A DNA stretch of 64,000 bases from Strigamia acuminata (Eukaryota; Arthropoda; Chilopoda; Geophilomorpha; Linotaeniidae), in the NCBI GenBank assembly GCA_949358305.1, contig OX442314.1, positions 21,011,060-21,075,059 of the forward strand, in the 5' to 3' direction. Of the stretch, positions 12,501-23,175 are shown in pieces (the stretch's first letter is position 1; every line of letters starts with the position of its first letter). A program made the position numbers and the translations under genes. The notes below the pieces were generated by a model. That model was not told the DNA's origin, did no database searches, and saw only the letters and a program-made list of their open reading frames with translations.

Positions 12501-13639
12501 TGTACAACATGCAGGTTGTCAAAATTGGTGTGATAACTGACGTTCTACGAGTTGGACTTGCCAATTTTGGCTAGCACCATGTATTGTTATGTGAATAGGA
12601 AATTGTGTTTATAGATAAATAAAATGACACGTACATCGTGCAGTAGAAGTGTGTTGCAATACCCTTGGTTGTGTTAATGACTAGTCTATAGAGGTAAAGG
12701 ATTTTGGACATGTGTTGTCACAGTAATTATTCCGCAAGGGCATCTGGAGGCAACATCGCTAAGGACAGATGTCAGATGTCGGAGAGTATAAATGTTATCT
12801 GTGTTGTGCACCTTAAGGTGTGTAGGTAGTAAGCACTATTTAGGAATTTGTCAGATTATTACTGTACTATTATTGGAATGTCCAATTTTAACCCGGCTCA
12901 TTTCATTTTATTAAATTCTTGAAAGAATTTTCATCTGAATAAATTTATTTTGTATGTTATATTCTTTTGAATTTAATTAGTAATTTAAACAAAAACGACT
13001 TTTGATATTTAAAGTTATTTTAATTATATACTTTTTAATTAATGTTGTGGAATTTTTTTTCACTTTAATTGTATGTTTTTTTTTTTTTTTAAAACATTTT
13101 GTCAATTCAAACATACCAAGGAATGGTTTGCGTCAAGTTTAAAGATTTTATATCAAAGATTTGAGTTTTCTTTTTCTAGGGTTATTTTTCATACGGATTA
13201 AGTTTATTGCATGAAAATTAAACTTGTCCAGGTGTTAAATTTTTTTTTAAATTTTTATTATTATTAATGCTGTATCTACTTAATTTTGGCGTTTTTTTTT
13301 TTAAAGTAAAGCTATTCTGATGTATTTGTTCAGACTTTCGAGAAACCCAAGTATCGCTGAAATGTGAGAAGATTGTATTTTTTAAAAAAAGAAACATCAA
13401 AGGGAAAACTGATGTAAACTTTTTTTAATCCTACGAAAAAAAGGAGAAACTTTTAGCTTGAAGTTGTTAGTCTCGCATTTTGACTGTTTTGAAGGATGGC
13501 TTTGGATACAAGTAATTCCATTTATTCAACATTTGAAAATAGACATTCAACTGAAATATGTTTGTTTCATTTGACATTCATGGTTTACTTTAGGTTCGAG
13601 CAATACAACAAAACTGAAGTATTTATAAATTTGATTGTG
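9545..13639. other. 4 kb of non-coding AT-rich sequence
   Basis: No recognisable coding region, RNA gene or repeat family. Short low-complexity ORFs only. A short run with a weak B-box-like GTTCGCGATTC lies near 12305 but lacks an A box. Confidence 0.5.
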
Positions 13640-14035
13640 AAGAACAGCAAATTCAATGTGCTCAATGCGCCCATGCATTTTTTAATTTAATCAGAATTTT
13701 CACTTTTGAAAGTCCTAACAAGATTCAAAAACAATGTTCTGTGCAGCAAATCCAATGTGCCCAATGTGCCAAGAATATCTCTCTTTTCCCTCTCAGAATT
13801 TGCATTTTTTAGAATTTGAAAATCCTGCTGGCAGAACACGGAACGGATAATTCAAAAACAATGTCCTTATAGCAATTCCAATGTGCTCATTGTGCCAAGC
13901 ATTTATTTTCAATGTACTCGTTGTACCGAGCATTTATTTCCAATGATCTCACTTTATTTAGTAAGAGTTTACATTTTTTTTTAGAATATTGAATGCTTGA
14001 AATCTCCAACAGGATTGAAAAATGTTATTCCTTCA
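13640..14035 (+). repeat. Degenerate tandem array, about 110-130 bp period
   Basis: The phrase AGCAAATCCAATGTGCCCAA or a close variant recurs at about 13646, 13745 and 13871, with further CAATGTACTCGTTGTACC-like half-units near 13909. Each is followed by a segment like AGAATTTTCACTTTTGAAAG TCC and TTCAAAAACAATGT. It looks like three old tandem copies with a locally re-duplicated core in the third. Confidence 0.55.
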
Positions 14036-14584
14036 CATTACTACTAAAACTATACTGCAATAATACCAATTTTTGTTCCATAATATTTTTGCAAGAGAGC
14101 TGTGGAAGTAATACACAGGATATATATTTTCTCTAAGCCTCTGGTGAATCAGCACCACCTAGTGGTTTAAAGTAGGAATAAATGGTAAGATTGCAGTTTA
14201 TTTATTTTTTACTGATGACTTCTTTGCAGAGATGGTGTGAGCACTAGTTCTGCACAGATCTTTTCTAATTGGGATTTAGTCTTCCTGAAACACAGCTCTC
14301 GAAGAGTTTGATGACTTCCCTAAACTATTTCCTGCCATTGGTACATACACTTCTGAAACTGTTCACAGGAAATAGGAAAGGAGATTTTTTCCCCCTCCTT
14401 CTTTTAGGCTTTTATCTTCAAACTCATCTCTCTTGGTTTATGACATTGATCCAAATGGTTACTATTAAAAGAGATTGATGTAAAGCTAATATTTGGGGTT
14501 TGGTTTGTGATGATTTAAAAAGTGGCAATAAATGAAGCCAATAAGATGAGCTTTTTTTGGTTAGATTGTTTGTATAAGAAAGTT

Positions 14585-14606
14585 CATATATATATATATA
14601 TATATT
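14585..14606. repeat. (TA)n microsatellite
   Basis: About 10 uninterrupted TA dinucleotides. Confidence 0.9.
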
Positions 14607-14926
14607 TGTTGCACAATTTTATAGGGTTGTCAGGAGGTAGAATTTGGAGGTTTTTCTATTTTTTTCCATTCTTTTCAATACACACGGCTTTTAAATTTAA
14701 CGAGCTATGAAATTTCTTTTTCCTGTTTTTCTTTTTTTTGTGTGGGTAATTTTTTTTCTTGTTTTTATTAAAGGGAACGATTTAGTTGGGTGTTAATGGT
14801 TATCGGTTTGCTGTTCCATTTTGGAAATTGGTAATGGTGTTAAAAATGTTTTTATAGTAAGGTTTATAAAAGGGATATGGAGGAGACATTTTTTTTTGGT
14901 TGGTGTTTTGGGTCTTGTGGCTTAAC

Positions 14927-15377
14927 TTAACCTTCCCACAACCATGGCGGGGTCAGAAAAATAACAAAAGTAGTAAAACAACTAACTTGTTTTTTCCTGA
15001 AATTTAATTTATGGGACCAGCTTTAATTCCTCCAAAAATTTTTGTTCTAATTTTATAATGACTAAGTACTAATATTTTTTCGATTATTAATAAAACAATA
15101 ATAATATTTGCAACACAAAAAACACCATTACGGGAGCGCCGTACACTGTTTTGCCATCTTTTAGCACTAGGCGGTATATTGAAATGCTTCTGCGCATGTG
15201 CACAATCTTATTTTTCCAAGTGCAGTCGCAATTTTCCTGGCGTGAGAACATGTTTTAATGTGCTCAAACCAGGAAAATGAGATTGTGCACATGCGCCGAA
15301 GCTTGTCAAAAGGAGACAGAAATGACCGACCACGGCTAGCAAAGTGTGGTAACTAGCCATGGCTACGGGAAGGTTAA
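14927..15377. mobile_element. piggyBac-like non-autonomous element with TTAA ends and internal hairpin
   Basis: Left end TTAA|CCTTCCCACAACCATGG and right end CCATGGCTACGGGAAGG|TTAA are inverted repeats. TTAA flanking both sides is the signature target duplication of piggyBac transposons. Inside, 15186-15217 and 15269-15303 form a second long inverted repeat (GCGCATGTGCACAATCT and its complement) around a roughly 50-bp loop. At about 443 bp between the TTAA sites it cannot encode a transposase. Confidence 0.78.
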
Positions 15378-15493
15378 CACTGTTGAATATTTACTTTGGC
15401 TGTTTTTTCACTCTGAATTACAGCGGATTTATTTTTTGCAGGATCTTGTAGGAATGGGGAACATTTGGTAGATGTGCCCTACGTTACTACAGA

Positions 15494-15630
15494 GCTAGTG
15501 AGCTAACAGCAGAAACAATCAGCAAAAACTTTCAGCAGACGATAGTCTTAATTCCATAAACGCAATCAGACTACGTAATCTTGACTGTATCGTCTGTCTA
15601 CTGATCGTTTTTGCTGTTAGCACACTTGCG
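15494..15630. mobile_element. Small fold-back element
   Basis: CTAGTGAGCTAACAGC plus AAACAATCAG on the left pair with TGATCGTTTTTGCTGTTAGC and ACACTTG on the right. Further in, CAGACGATAGTC pairs with GACTGTATCGTCTG. The two arms are 35-45 bases with a small internal insertion on the left arm. No target duplication was identified. Confidence 0.55.
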
Positions 15631-17259
15631 CCACCCTGGTGAGTAAAAATTTAACCCAACCGAATGTTCCCTATTGAATCATTATCCCGATACACTCAAC
15701 TCTGACCAATCAGAAAAAAGCACAATAAATGGAAACGTGCCCATTATTTGAATATTTAAAGTTTAATTTAAAGCTTGAATAGCTTGGCTAATTTTTATAA
15801 GTGACATAACTTACTGAGTCTATGAAAATGAGGTCAATAATTAGACACTTATCTCAGGGCTATCCAACTTCTGCATGGACATGTGTGAAAAAAATATTTG
15901 GAAGCTGAGATGCGGGTCCGGAAAGAAAATTTTAGGGTTGGCTGTGAGCCAGACATCTAACATTGTAGTTACATCTTTACACGTTGGTGTGCCACGTCAG
16001 ATTTTAGTTTCTTCAATCAACAATCTCATATCAAATCATGGGACTGTGTTGACAGTTCTGAATGAAACAACCATGGCGAATTGCCACGATGGCTGCAGGT
16101 GCTTTCTAATTGGCTGCGCATGGAAAAATAGAAATATTTTCTATTTATATTCACACGCATTTCTCAGAATTTTCGCGTGTTACAACAAGTGGACGTTACA
16201 ACAGTGCCAAGGAATGACTGCATTTTGTGAAAAAAATTGATTCAATTATTATTATTTTTATTTTTTATTAAAAAATAGAATTATAGAAGAAATAATTTGA
16301 CCAAAACATTAAAAAAAATAATATAAAGTTTAAAAAGAAACAATGTTAACAGCTAATTTAACAAATTTAACATTTCAAACAAATGAAGCACTTTTAAAAT
16401 TGCACGTAAGGTCAGACAGCAAAGCCGACATTTGTTATTTCTAGAGAATGTGTAGGTACCTTTAGGAAGTCATTTGGGATCACATGTAATGCACAAGATG
16501 TCAACACCCTGTTGATAATTTAGCTTGGTTATTTGAAACATGAGGTCTGGCAATGGATTTTCTCTCTCCTTGTTGTATAATGATTGGTTGGAGCTGTTGT
16601 TACAATGCAGCAAACAAGTTTAAGAAGTCGTGGCTAATATTTTCTGCAACAAGCTCTCGAGTTTGGTGTATTTGGAGTGGTCGTAAATCAAGTTGACTTC
16701 AGTTTGGCTGACACCTTCCTTTTCCAAACGAGTTCTAACATTTTATGACTCTTGTTCTGGCTGGGAAGAAAATGGTGGAGAATAAAGAGTTAAAAGAGGC
16801 AATTTCCGACCCTGGCAGGTTATGGTTAAGCTTTATATACTCCGCATGCCAAGAGAGCTAATAAGAAAAAAAATTGGAACGTGATCGTACCACAAAATGT
16901 GACTTTGTTTCATATAAATGAATCTGATTATATTGGCTAACTACAGTACATACTGATAGGGTTTCATTACAGTGTGGGGTAGAAAAGGCATCGTTGCACT
17001 ATTGGTAATTTTTTTTTAAAAAAATGAAAGGACTTTTATGTAATAAACCTAAGAGATAAACAATCCTGGTAAATGTGAAAGTATTGACCGAGATTTTGAC
17101 GGTATCAGTCTTTTTATGAATTAAATATTTTTATTAAAAGTTAATTGGGTTTAATTATTTATTTTCAGATTAGGAACTCGTGTAACTGTACGGTTTTAGT
17201 GCTGCTAGTTATTTTACAGAAGTCAAAGGTATGTTTATCATTATTATTTATTAGATGTT
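15631..17259. other. Non-coding sequence, no gene recognised
   Basis: Holds a 121-codon plus-strand ORF (15875-16240). It is the longest plus-strand ORF outside repeats in this part, but it has no domain, no codon bias clearly different from its surroundings, and several cysteines without a pattern. I treat it as chance. Confidence 0.45.
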
Positions 17260-17483
17260 TACCGTAAACGCTTTAATAGAAGGCGGGTGGTCGATTTACA
17301 GAACCTAGATTTCCCCGCAACTGTTTTAGTGTTTGTGATAAATTTAGACATTTATTTTAGTCGTTTTGTTCAATTTTGATATTAAATTTAGTCATTTTGG
17401 TTTGGATATTGAATTCGGTCGTTTCGGTCAATTGAGACCAGCACTGAATGGGCGTCCCGCGTTCTATTTGAGCATTTATGGTA
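17260..17483. mobile_element. MITE family B, copy 1 (short internal minisatellite)
   Basis: Left end TACCGTAAACGCTTTAATAG followed by AAGGCGGG is the inverse of the right end CCCGCGTTCTATTTG, AGCATTTATGGTA. This gives about 27-bp terminal inverted repeats. Between them lie ACAGAACCTAGATTT and two or three diverged copies of a roughly 31-bp unit (CATTTATTTTAGTCGTTTTG). The same architecture recurs at 20481-20808. Confidence 0.72.
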
Positions 17484-19656
17484 GTTTATTTTTTTGAATT
17501 ATCGCTAAGTGACGTTCTTGATGTTTCTCTGCAAGTCAATCACATTTTTGAAAGCATTTTATGAGCGGTAAAGTAGGAAACCGAAAGTATTATGGAGGTT
17601 TTGATGTCTGGCGTCAAAACTGCAAAATTAATTGTTAGAAGTGTTTTGCCATTAGATGTCGCAACTAAGCGCGTGATCATTACTGCGCACAAAGTGCCGT
17701 GGTTGTACATTCTCCCCATTCTTAGTAGTAGCTCTGGGAAATTGTATTTATAAATTTAAACATTATGTAAAAAAAAAAATGAAATTTACATTCCCCCTAA
17801 CACTTAACCACGTTTGGGAAGCTAATTTAATGCGCCAGTTTTGAGCACCCGGATGACTAGAAAATATGTTGAAATACAGCTGTGGAAAAGAACCAAATTA
17901 AGCAACAAACCGGCGTCTTTAAAAACCAAAATCGTAATCTCACGATAAGTTAGCATTTAACCAATTTAAGAAAATAATCATAACCAAACGTTCGAGTGAG
18001 TCAAATCTTTAACATGGGAGCTGCGCAAATATAGCAATCTTTTCTATGATACTATGTTTTCAATAACACTGCGATTATTCAATCGTTGAATTCCATCTTC
18101 GCGTCACTCGGGGATAACATCAATAAAATTCCGAATTGAAAATTCGACGATTTGTTGCTAGAATGTTTGCACAGTGGACTGATGACATATTGTTAATAAA
18201 TGGATTATTTTTTGGCTATCAACAAAAAAAATATCTAAAAAATGCTATCTTTTTGATGTTTTCGTTGAAAAGAGGAAAATTCTGATGAATGAGCGACTCA
18301 GTGAATCAAAATAATACAACAAAAAAATTAATAAAACGATGTGGAAACGACTTGAAAGAGATCACTACTTTATATATATATACGAATTGATTATGTGTAT
18401 ATTTAGAATGATTCTTGATTAAGACCGTTCATGATTATATTTTTAAAGTTGCATTTGCCACTAATGGAGTTTAAGTAGGAGGTTGAAGGATGACTGTGCT
18501 ATGGAAACGAAGGCAGACCAAATGGAATGTTCAATTCAGTCACATGTGGTTAGCTATGGGTATGCTGTGCTCTGAAATTCAATTTCGGGCCCTGTGCTTG
18601 TGGAACGAGTTAAATAAGCAGAGTTAAGGGTAAAAAATGCACAGCAGAAGAACAAAAAAAAATGTAGTATTTTAAAAAATGAAAAGATTTGAAGCTATAT
18701 ATTATTTATAGTGCGAGCGCGCTGTAAATGTTCTCGTTGCACGTGAGATAGAGATTAATTTGTTGTCTTTTATATCCATGGGTTTTTGTAAGGTTATTGT
18801 AGAGGATTAGGGCTGGGCTTATTATGATGCGTGTGGGATTTAGGCTTCTGGTAGAAGCTAAAAGTAAAAATGAGTGGAAGCAACAACATATTTAGGATAA
18901 TGATTTTCTAATCTTGTGTTTTGATAACTGAACTGAATTTTTAATTTGTGTGTTGTGTACGGATTGGCAGGGCTGAAAGGGATTAGATTTTCTATTTTCA
19001 GGTAATTAAAAGAGTTGTCGGGTTATTTTTGTCGAAGAAAAATTTGAGTATCATGTTTGAAGGGCAAAAAAGGGTCTGGTGAGTGGAATAAATGTGTTTG
19101 TTCTGATGAATGATGGATTGGAGATGCAGGAAGTAAGAAAAAGTGCGTTGTGTTTCATGGAGAAAAAAAAATCACTTGAATGACTCGAGTCGTTTGCGCG
19201 CATTTCTGCAATTCGGAAATGATGGTCTTGATGTTCTGTTTTGCTTAGGCAAATCTTCTTACTCTTTTAGTTTGCTTTTTTTTTTAGGTAAAAGGGACTT
19301 TTGGGTCACTTTATACTTATAAATAATGTCTTATTGAAGCAAACCGGGTACGCGATCAAGAGTTTAGTTGTTGTTTGTTGCAAGTGAAGTTTTTAAATAA
19401 AAAATAAGTTTGGCTTTTAAATTTGAATGCTGTTGTTAGTAAAAGGGGTTGTAATTAAGTGAACAATTTTAATCTAATTTTTATTCACTAAATTCGTAAA
19501 TCGTTTTTTTTTTATTTTAGTTTCTGATAAGATTTTTGTTTAATTTAATAAGTTTGGGGCTGAGAAAAAGGCTTCGCCGGCTTAAATTTTAGCTTTCAGC
19601 ATTAAAAGTTGATGTTAGTTAGTTTGAGAGAACTCAAACGAACAATTGGCTTTGCT
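17484..19656. other. Non-coding sequence, no gene recognised
   Basis: AT-rich throughout. A TATATATATA run lies near 18372-18381. No coding or RNA feature was recognised. Confidence 0.5.
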
Positions 19657-19747
19657 GTGCTGGGTTTGGCATTAATGACGTCAGATGTTCTATTTTAACA
19701 ATGGCACAATGGAACAATGTTGACGTCATAGATGCCAAACGCAGCAC
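19657..19747. repeat. Inverted repeat with two perfect CRE octamers
   Basis: GTGCTGGGTTTGGCATTAAT precedes TGACGTCA at 19657-19683. The mirror arm, TGACGTCA then TAGATGCCAAACGCAGCAC, runs 19721-19747. The arms are 27 bp with about 25 matches around a 37-base loop. TGACGTCA is the full CREB/ATF consensus and sits at the inner end of each arm. It could be a tiny MITE or a paired regulatory site. Confidence 0.65.
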
Positions 19748-20480
19748 AATGAAAACTACTTTTCTTTTGACTCTTTTGTTTTGTTTTGGTCATCATGATT
19801 TTGGTTGAACGTAAACTTTAAGTTAGGTTACTATGTTACTTACTATACCAAAGTTTTCTAAAAAGTTTTCTAACAAAAGTTTTAAAACAATAAATAGTAA
19901 TTTTTAAAATATTTATTTGATTAGGCTTTAATTTTAAAATGATTCGGATTCTATTAATAGCGATAAGTGTGTTTTGACAATTGTTTTCGTTTTGACTTTA
20001 CTGATTAATTTTCTTTATCAATCAGGAATAGATTGAAAGTAAATACATAGTTGTAATTGGCAAACATTTTAGCGGGATGTTTCAATTGCACATCATTAAG
20101 AGAAAGTAGCAATCAGTTGATTGCTTTGTTGTGTGGGAGTTCCTTTCATAAGTTTATTTCTCTTTAATATTTGTGTAATTTTATCACTGAAATAATTCAG
20201 TAAGTAAAGACTTTAGTGTTAGCTGTTGATGTCTTGCGGTGTACCCTTGAGTCTTAAAGAAGAAGATAATCACAATTGATGTGCGTAAGGAATTGGGTTG
20301 TTTTAAGACAGTCCCAAAAGGAAGTGTAAATTGTTAATTTCCACTGGAATATCCCTGGAGATTACCAGTAGGATTTAGGGAGAAGGAAAGAAAAGGAAAA
20401 AGTTCGAGTAAGCAACTTTGGCACGCTTCTTTATTTATTCTGTTGGATTCAACAGAATTTACAAGGAAATTAAATATAGT

Positions 20481-20808
20481 CGCTGTTAGATATAACGAAT
20501 TAATGTTGACAGAACCTAGATTTTTGCCACAATTTCTTAGTGTTCTTGATCAATTTTGACATTTATTTTAGTGATTTTGTTCAATTTTGACATTTATTTT
20601 AGTGATTTTGTTCAATTTTGACATTTATTTTAGTCATTTTGTTCAATTTTGACATTTATTTTAGTAATTTTGTTCAATTTTGACATTTATTTTAGTCATT
20701 TTGTTCAATTTTGACATTTGTTTTGATTATTTTGGTCAATTTAGAGCCGTGTCGTTCAGGATATCATGTTGACTGGGTATCCCGCGTTCTATTAGAGCAT
20801 TTATGGAT
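20481..20808. mobile_element. MITE family B, copy 2 (expanded internal minisatellite)
   Basis: The right end CCCGCGTTCTATTAGAGC, ATTTATGG (20781-20806) and the inner block ACAGAACCTAGATTTT match copy 1 at 17260. The left terminus is eroded. The interior is expanded into a 31-bp tandem array. Confidence 0.65.
20549..20740 (+). repeat. 31-bp minisatellite inside family B element
   Basis: About six head-to-tail copies of a 31-bp unit (TTCAATTTTGACATTTATTT then TAGTGATTTTG). They differ mainly at one position (GTGATT, GTCATT, GTAATT). The pattern of variants (G, G, C, A, C) suggests expansion after insertion. Confidence 0.85.
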
Positions 20809-21239
20809 TTGTAATTGGAAATGAATTTATTCTAAAAAGATACGGAGTATAAAATAATGATTTGATGGAATATTTTATTTATTTCTAAAGTACCGCTAAA
20901 AGTTACTCGTAGACATCAATCATGCAGTTCATATAAAATTTCAAATACTCAAGTATTAATGGAATAATGTAAATCACGTGATTTCAACATCACTGTCATC
21001 TCAATCGTTGACAGCTCATTTTTTTCTCCGTCGAGACAAAGTACACCGAAGATTATTGCTTTTTTGCTCGAAGAGAATAAAACTATCAACTTTTGAAGCA
21101 TCGATTTGATTGGCTAATTAAAATTGAAGCAAAAAGCAAAATTAGTTTGCAAAGAGGAAAATCAGTTTTATCATTCCAGTACTCTTTAAATTTCAGTGAC
21201 AGATGAATTTAAAAAGAAAAAAGTAAAAAATAGAAACGG

Positions 21240-21957
21240 TCATTAAATTAAGTAACCGCTACGGCGCTGGGTGTAAAATGATTGGTTTATTACTGGCAAA
21301 CTTCCAAGTCGACTTAATACATTAAACACAAGTGTAGGTGCAAAATAATTTCAGTGGAAACCGCCTTTGCTGCAAATGCTACGTGCAAACTAGCAGTTAC
21401 TCGCAACAAGCGAACTTTATTAAAAGTTACGCCGTTGTTTGTGGGATTTGCACTTGTTACGCAGGCGCAAACTTTTGAACAGTATTTACGAGCCAATATG
21501 GGGTTTAAAAAGAGGCGAAGCCCTGCTCTAGCGAAGGCAAATCCGAAGCGTGGCATGACTTTTTGTATGCTGCTGAAGGGGTCATGACTCGAAGGGTAAT
21601 GAAGGCCAAGCCAGTATTGGATGGAGTGTGCTGGTGCTGCTAGCAACTCCCTCTCGTGCTGTCACGTGACATTCGTGACTCCGGAAAGCAGCTTGAGCCC
21701 AGCTGCCTTTGCAGTCAGTTGTGTCGATATCGGGCGATAGAGGCACCTCTCGGGTTCGTGCGGTTGTGCGGTCACTTGGCTAAAGCCCTCTTTGCTAACT
21801 CCTCTGTGACCAGGGAAAGAGGATTCTGTTGACTTGACACCCCGGCGCAATGCGACTGGGCTTGCACCTGTCCACCAATCACGCAGCGGGGATCTGGAGA
21901 CGACTTCTGCATGTGCTTCGACGTCTCGTGACACTAACACCTGTGCACCTGTCACAG
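21240..21957 (+). promoter_or_regulatory. GC/CpG-rich patch: candidate promoter and 5'UTR exon upstream of the TMTC3-like gene
   Basis: This is the longest GC- and CpG-rich block in an otherwise AT-rich window. It contains a palindromic E-box (TCACGTGA at 21662-21669), the type bound by USF/MITF-class bHLH-ZIP factors in CpG promoters. It stops abruptly at CACAG|GTAAAA, a good donor with GT at 21958-21959. No long ORF runs through it. The overlapping short ORFs on both strands (21314-22085) look like by-products of low stop density. I infer a TATA-less promoter and non-coding first exon that could splice to 56687 over a 34.7 kb intron. It could instead belong to another transcript or be a GC-rich repeat relic. 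Confidence 0.45.
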
Positions 21958-22262
21958 GTAAAATGGTTTTTGCCGCTGCGCTCTCTTTTTATTTCTTATT
22001 TAACTGGTGGTTGGGTAATCTCTTTGGCAAAAAGTGGCTCGCTATTAGGACTTGTGGTTTTCACTCATCTTATTTAGTTATTTAGAGCAATTTGAAAAGT
22101 TGAGAGAAGATGAGAGAGCTTTTAGGCAAATTGAAAGATGCGAGAAATGATTTTTTTATGAATTTATTCGGGGTATAGCTTGCTTGAAATTTGAGGCAGC
22201 TGTGAATGCTGAAATTATTTTTATTTTTATTTTTTAAAGAATGTAAAGTCTAAATGATTTAA

Positions 22263-22744
22263 TACACAGTTTGCGGCAGGTACTTTTTCCTTATAAAAAC
22301 CTCCGTTAAAGTTTATAAGTATAGTAGAAAACTTGTAACTTTACCGGAGTTTACACTGTAACTGAAAATATAGCGTAGCCAATCCGGTAGTTTTTCACTA
22401 TTTACGTCACTGACTAAAAATTTGGATTAGGATTGATCTCTTTCATTTTGAATTCTCCGCTTTATTCATGCGTGGAGCACATGTTACGGTTTATCTAATT
22501 GTTTGTGCTTTTAATTCTTTTAAATTCACAATAATAAAGTTGCAGTATTGTACTGCAACAGTTAAAAACATGAGTTCTCTCTCTATATGCGAATGAGACA
22601 TTACTTGTCTCGGTAATTACGTGAAATGTGTAAGGTTAACTCTAAGTTAAAACTTCAACCGCTACCCACTTTTACCTTACACTAAATATAGTGTAAAAAA
22701 TGTCTAAATTGTAAGGGAAAAAAGTACCTGCCGCAAACTGTGTA
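22263..22744. mobile_element. TA-flanked MITE with about 33-bp terminal inverted repeats
   Basis: The left end TA|CACAGTTTGCGGCAGGTA and CTTTTTCCTTA is mirrored by the right end GTAAGGGAAAAAAGTACC, TGCCGCAAACTGTG|TA. Internal blocks such as TTTACCGGAGTTTACACTG and CTTACACTAAATATAGTGTA form shorter inverted repeats. TA target sites point to Tc1/mariner-type mobilisation. 478 bp between the TA sites, no ORF of note. Confidence 0.82.
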
Positions 22745-22869
22745 TTGTGTTTAAGTGTGTTTTCGTTTATTTTTATTGCAATTATGTGTTTTATTTCGAT
22801 CATATGTTTTTTAGATTAAGTTTTGTCATTTGTTATATTTTATATGGTTCGAGGGTGGTTTTACGTTCC

Positions 22870-23125
22870 CTCTTGTATGCAAATTGTGCGCCACCATGGT
22901 CCCTGCTGACCGGAAGTGGACCCCAAATATGTGTAGAATTTTATGTAAATCCGCGCGCTTGCCACGTGTCTTGTTTTAACCAGCAAAGAAGTAAAGTTTG
23001 TAATGTTATTTTAACCATCGCCTCGTTACTTGCAACAATACCCATCGCTGTGACGCCGGATTCATTTGTAAATCGCAAAAATAATGAACCGCGTCTTCTC
23101 GCCGTTTTGCTTCTGCAAAAGTTAA
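22870..23125. promoter_or_regulatory. GC-richer patch with octamer, ETS and E-box motifs
   Basis: Directly beside the MITE at 22263-22744. It contains ATGCAAAT (22877-22884, POU octamer), ACCGGAAGTG (about 22909-22918, ETS/GABP) and CACGTG (22963-22968) within 90 bases, plus several CpGs. A 142-codon ORF (22747-23175) crosses it but begins in low-complexity sequence and has no domain. The region may be an intronic enhancer or an alternative promoter. The evidence is motif-level only. Confidence 0.3.
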
Positions 23126-23175
23126 GTGTTGAAGCCAAGTGGGAGATGATTATTATTACGAAAAATATGCCATGA

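Noticed and set aside
15875-16240. 121-codon plus-strand ORF
   Set aside because: No recognisable domain, no convincing splice or promoter context, and length compatible with chance.
21314-21955. Overlapping minus-strand ORFs of 110 and 97 codons
   Set aside because: They lie in the CpG-rich candidate promoter/exon, where stop codons are rare on all frames.
22747-23175. 142-codon plus-strand ORF, the longest in the window
   Set aside because: Its start is low-complexity Phe/Tyr/Val-rich sequence and the remainder coincides with a GC-rich patch that is open on both strands. No domain.
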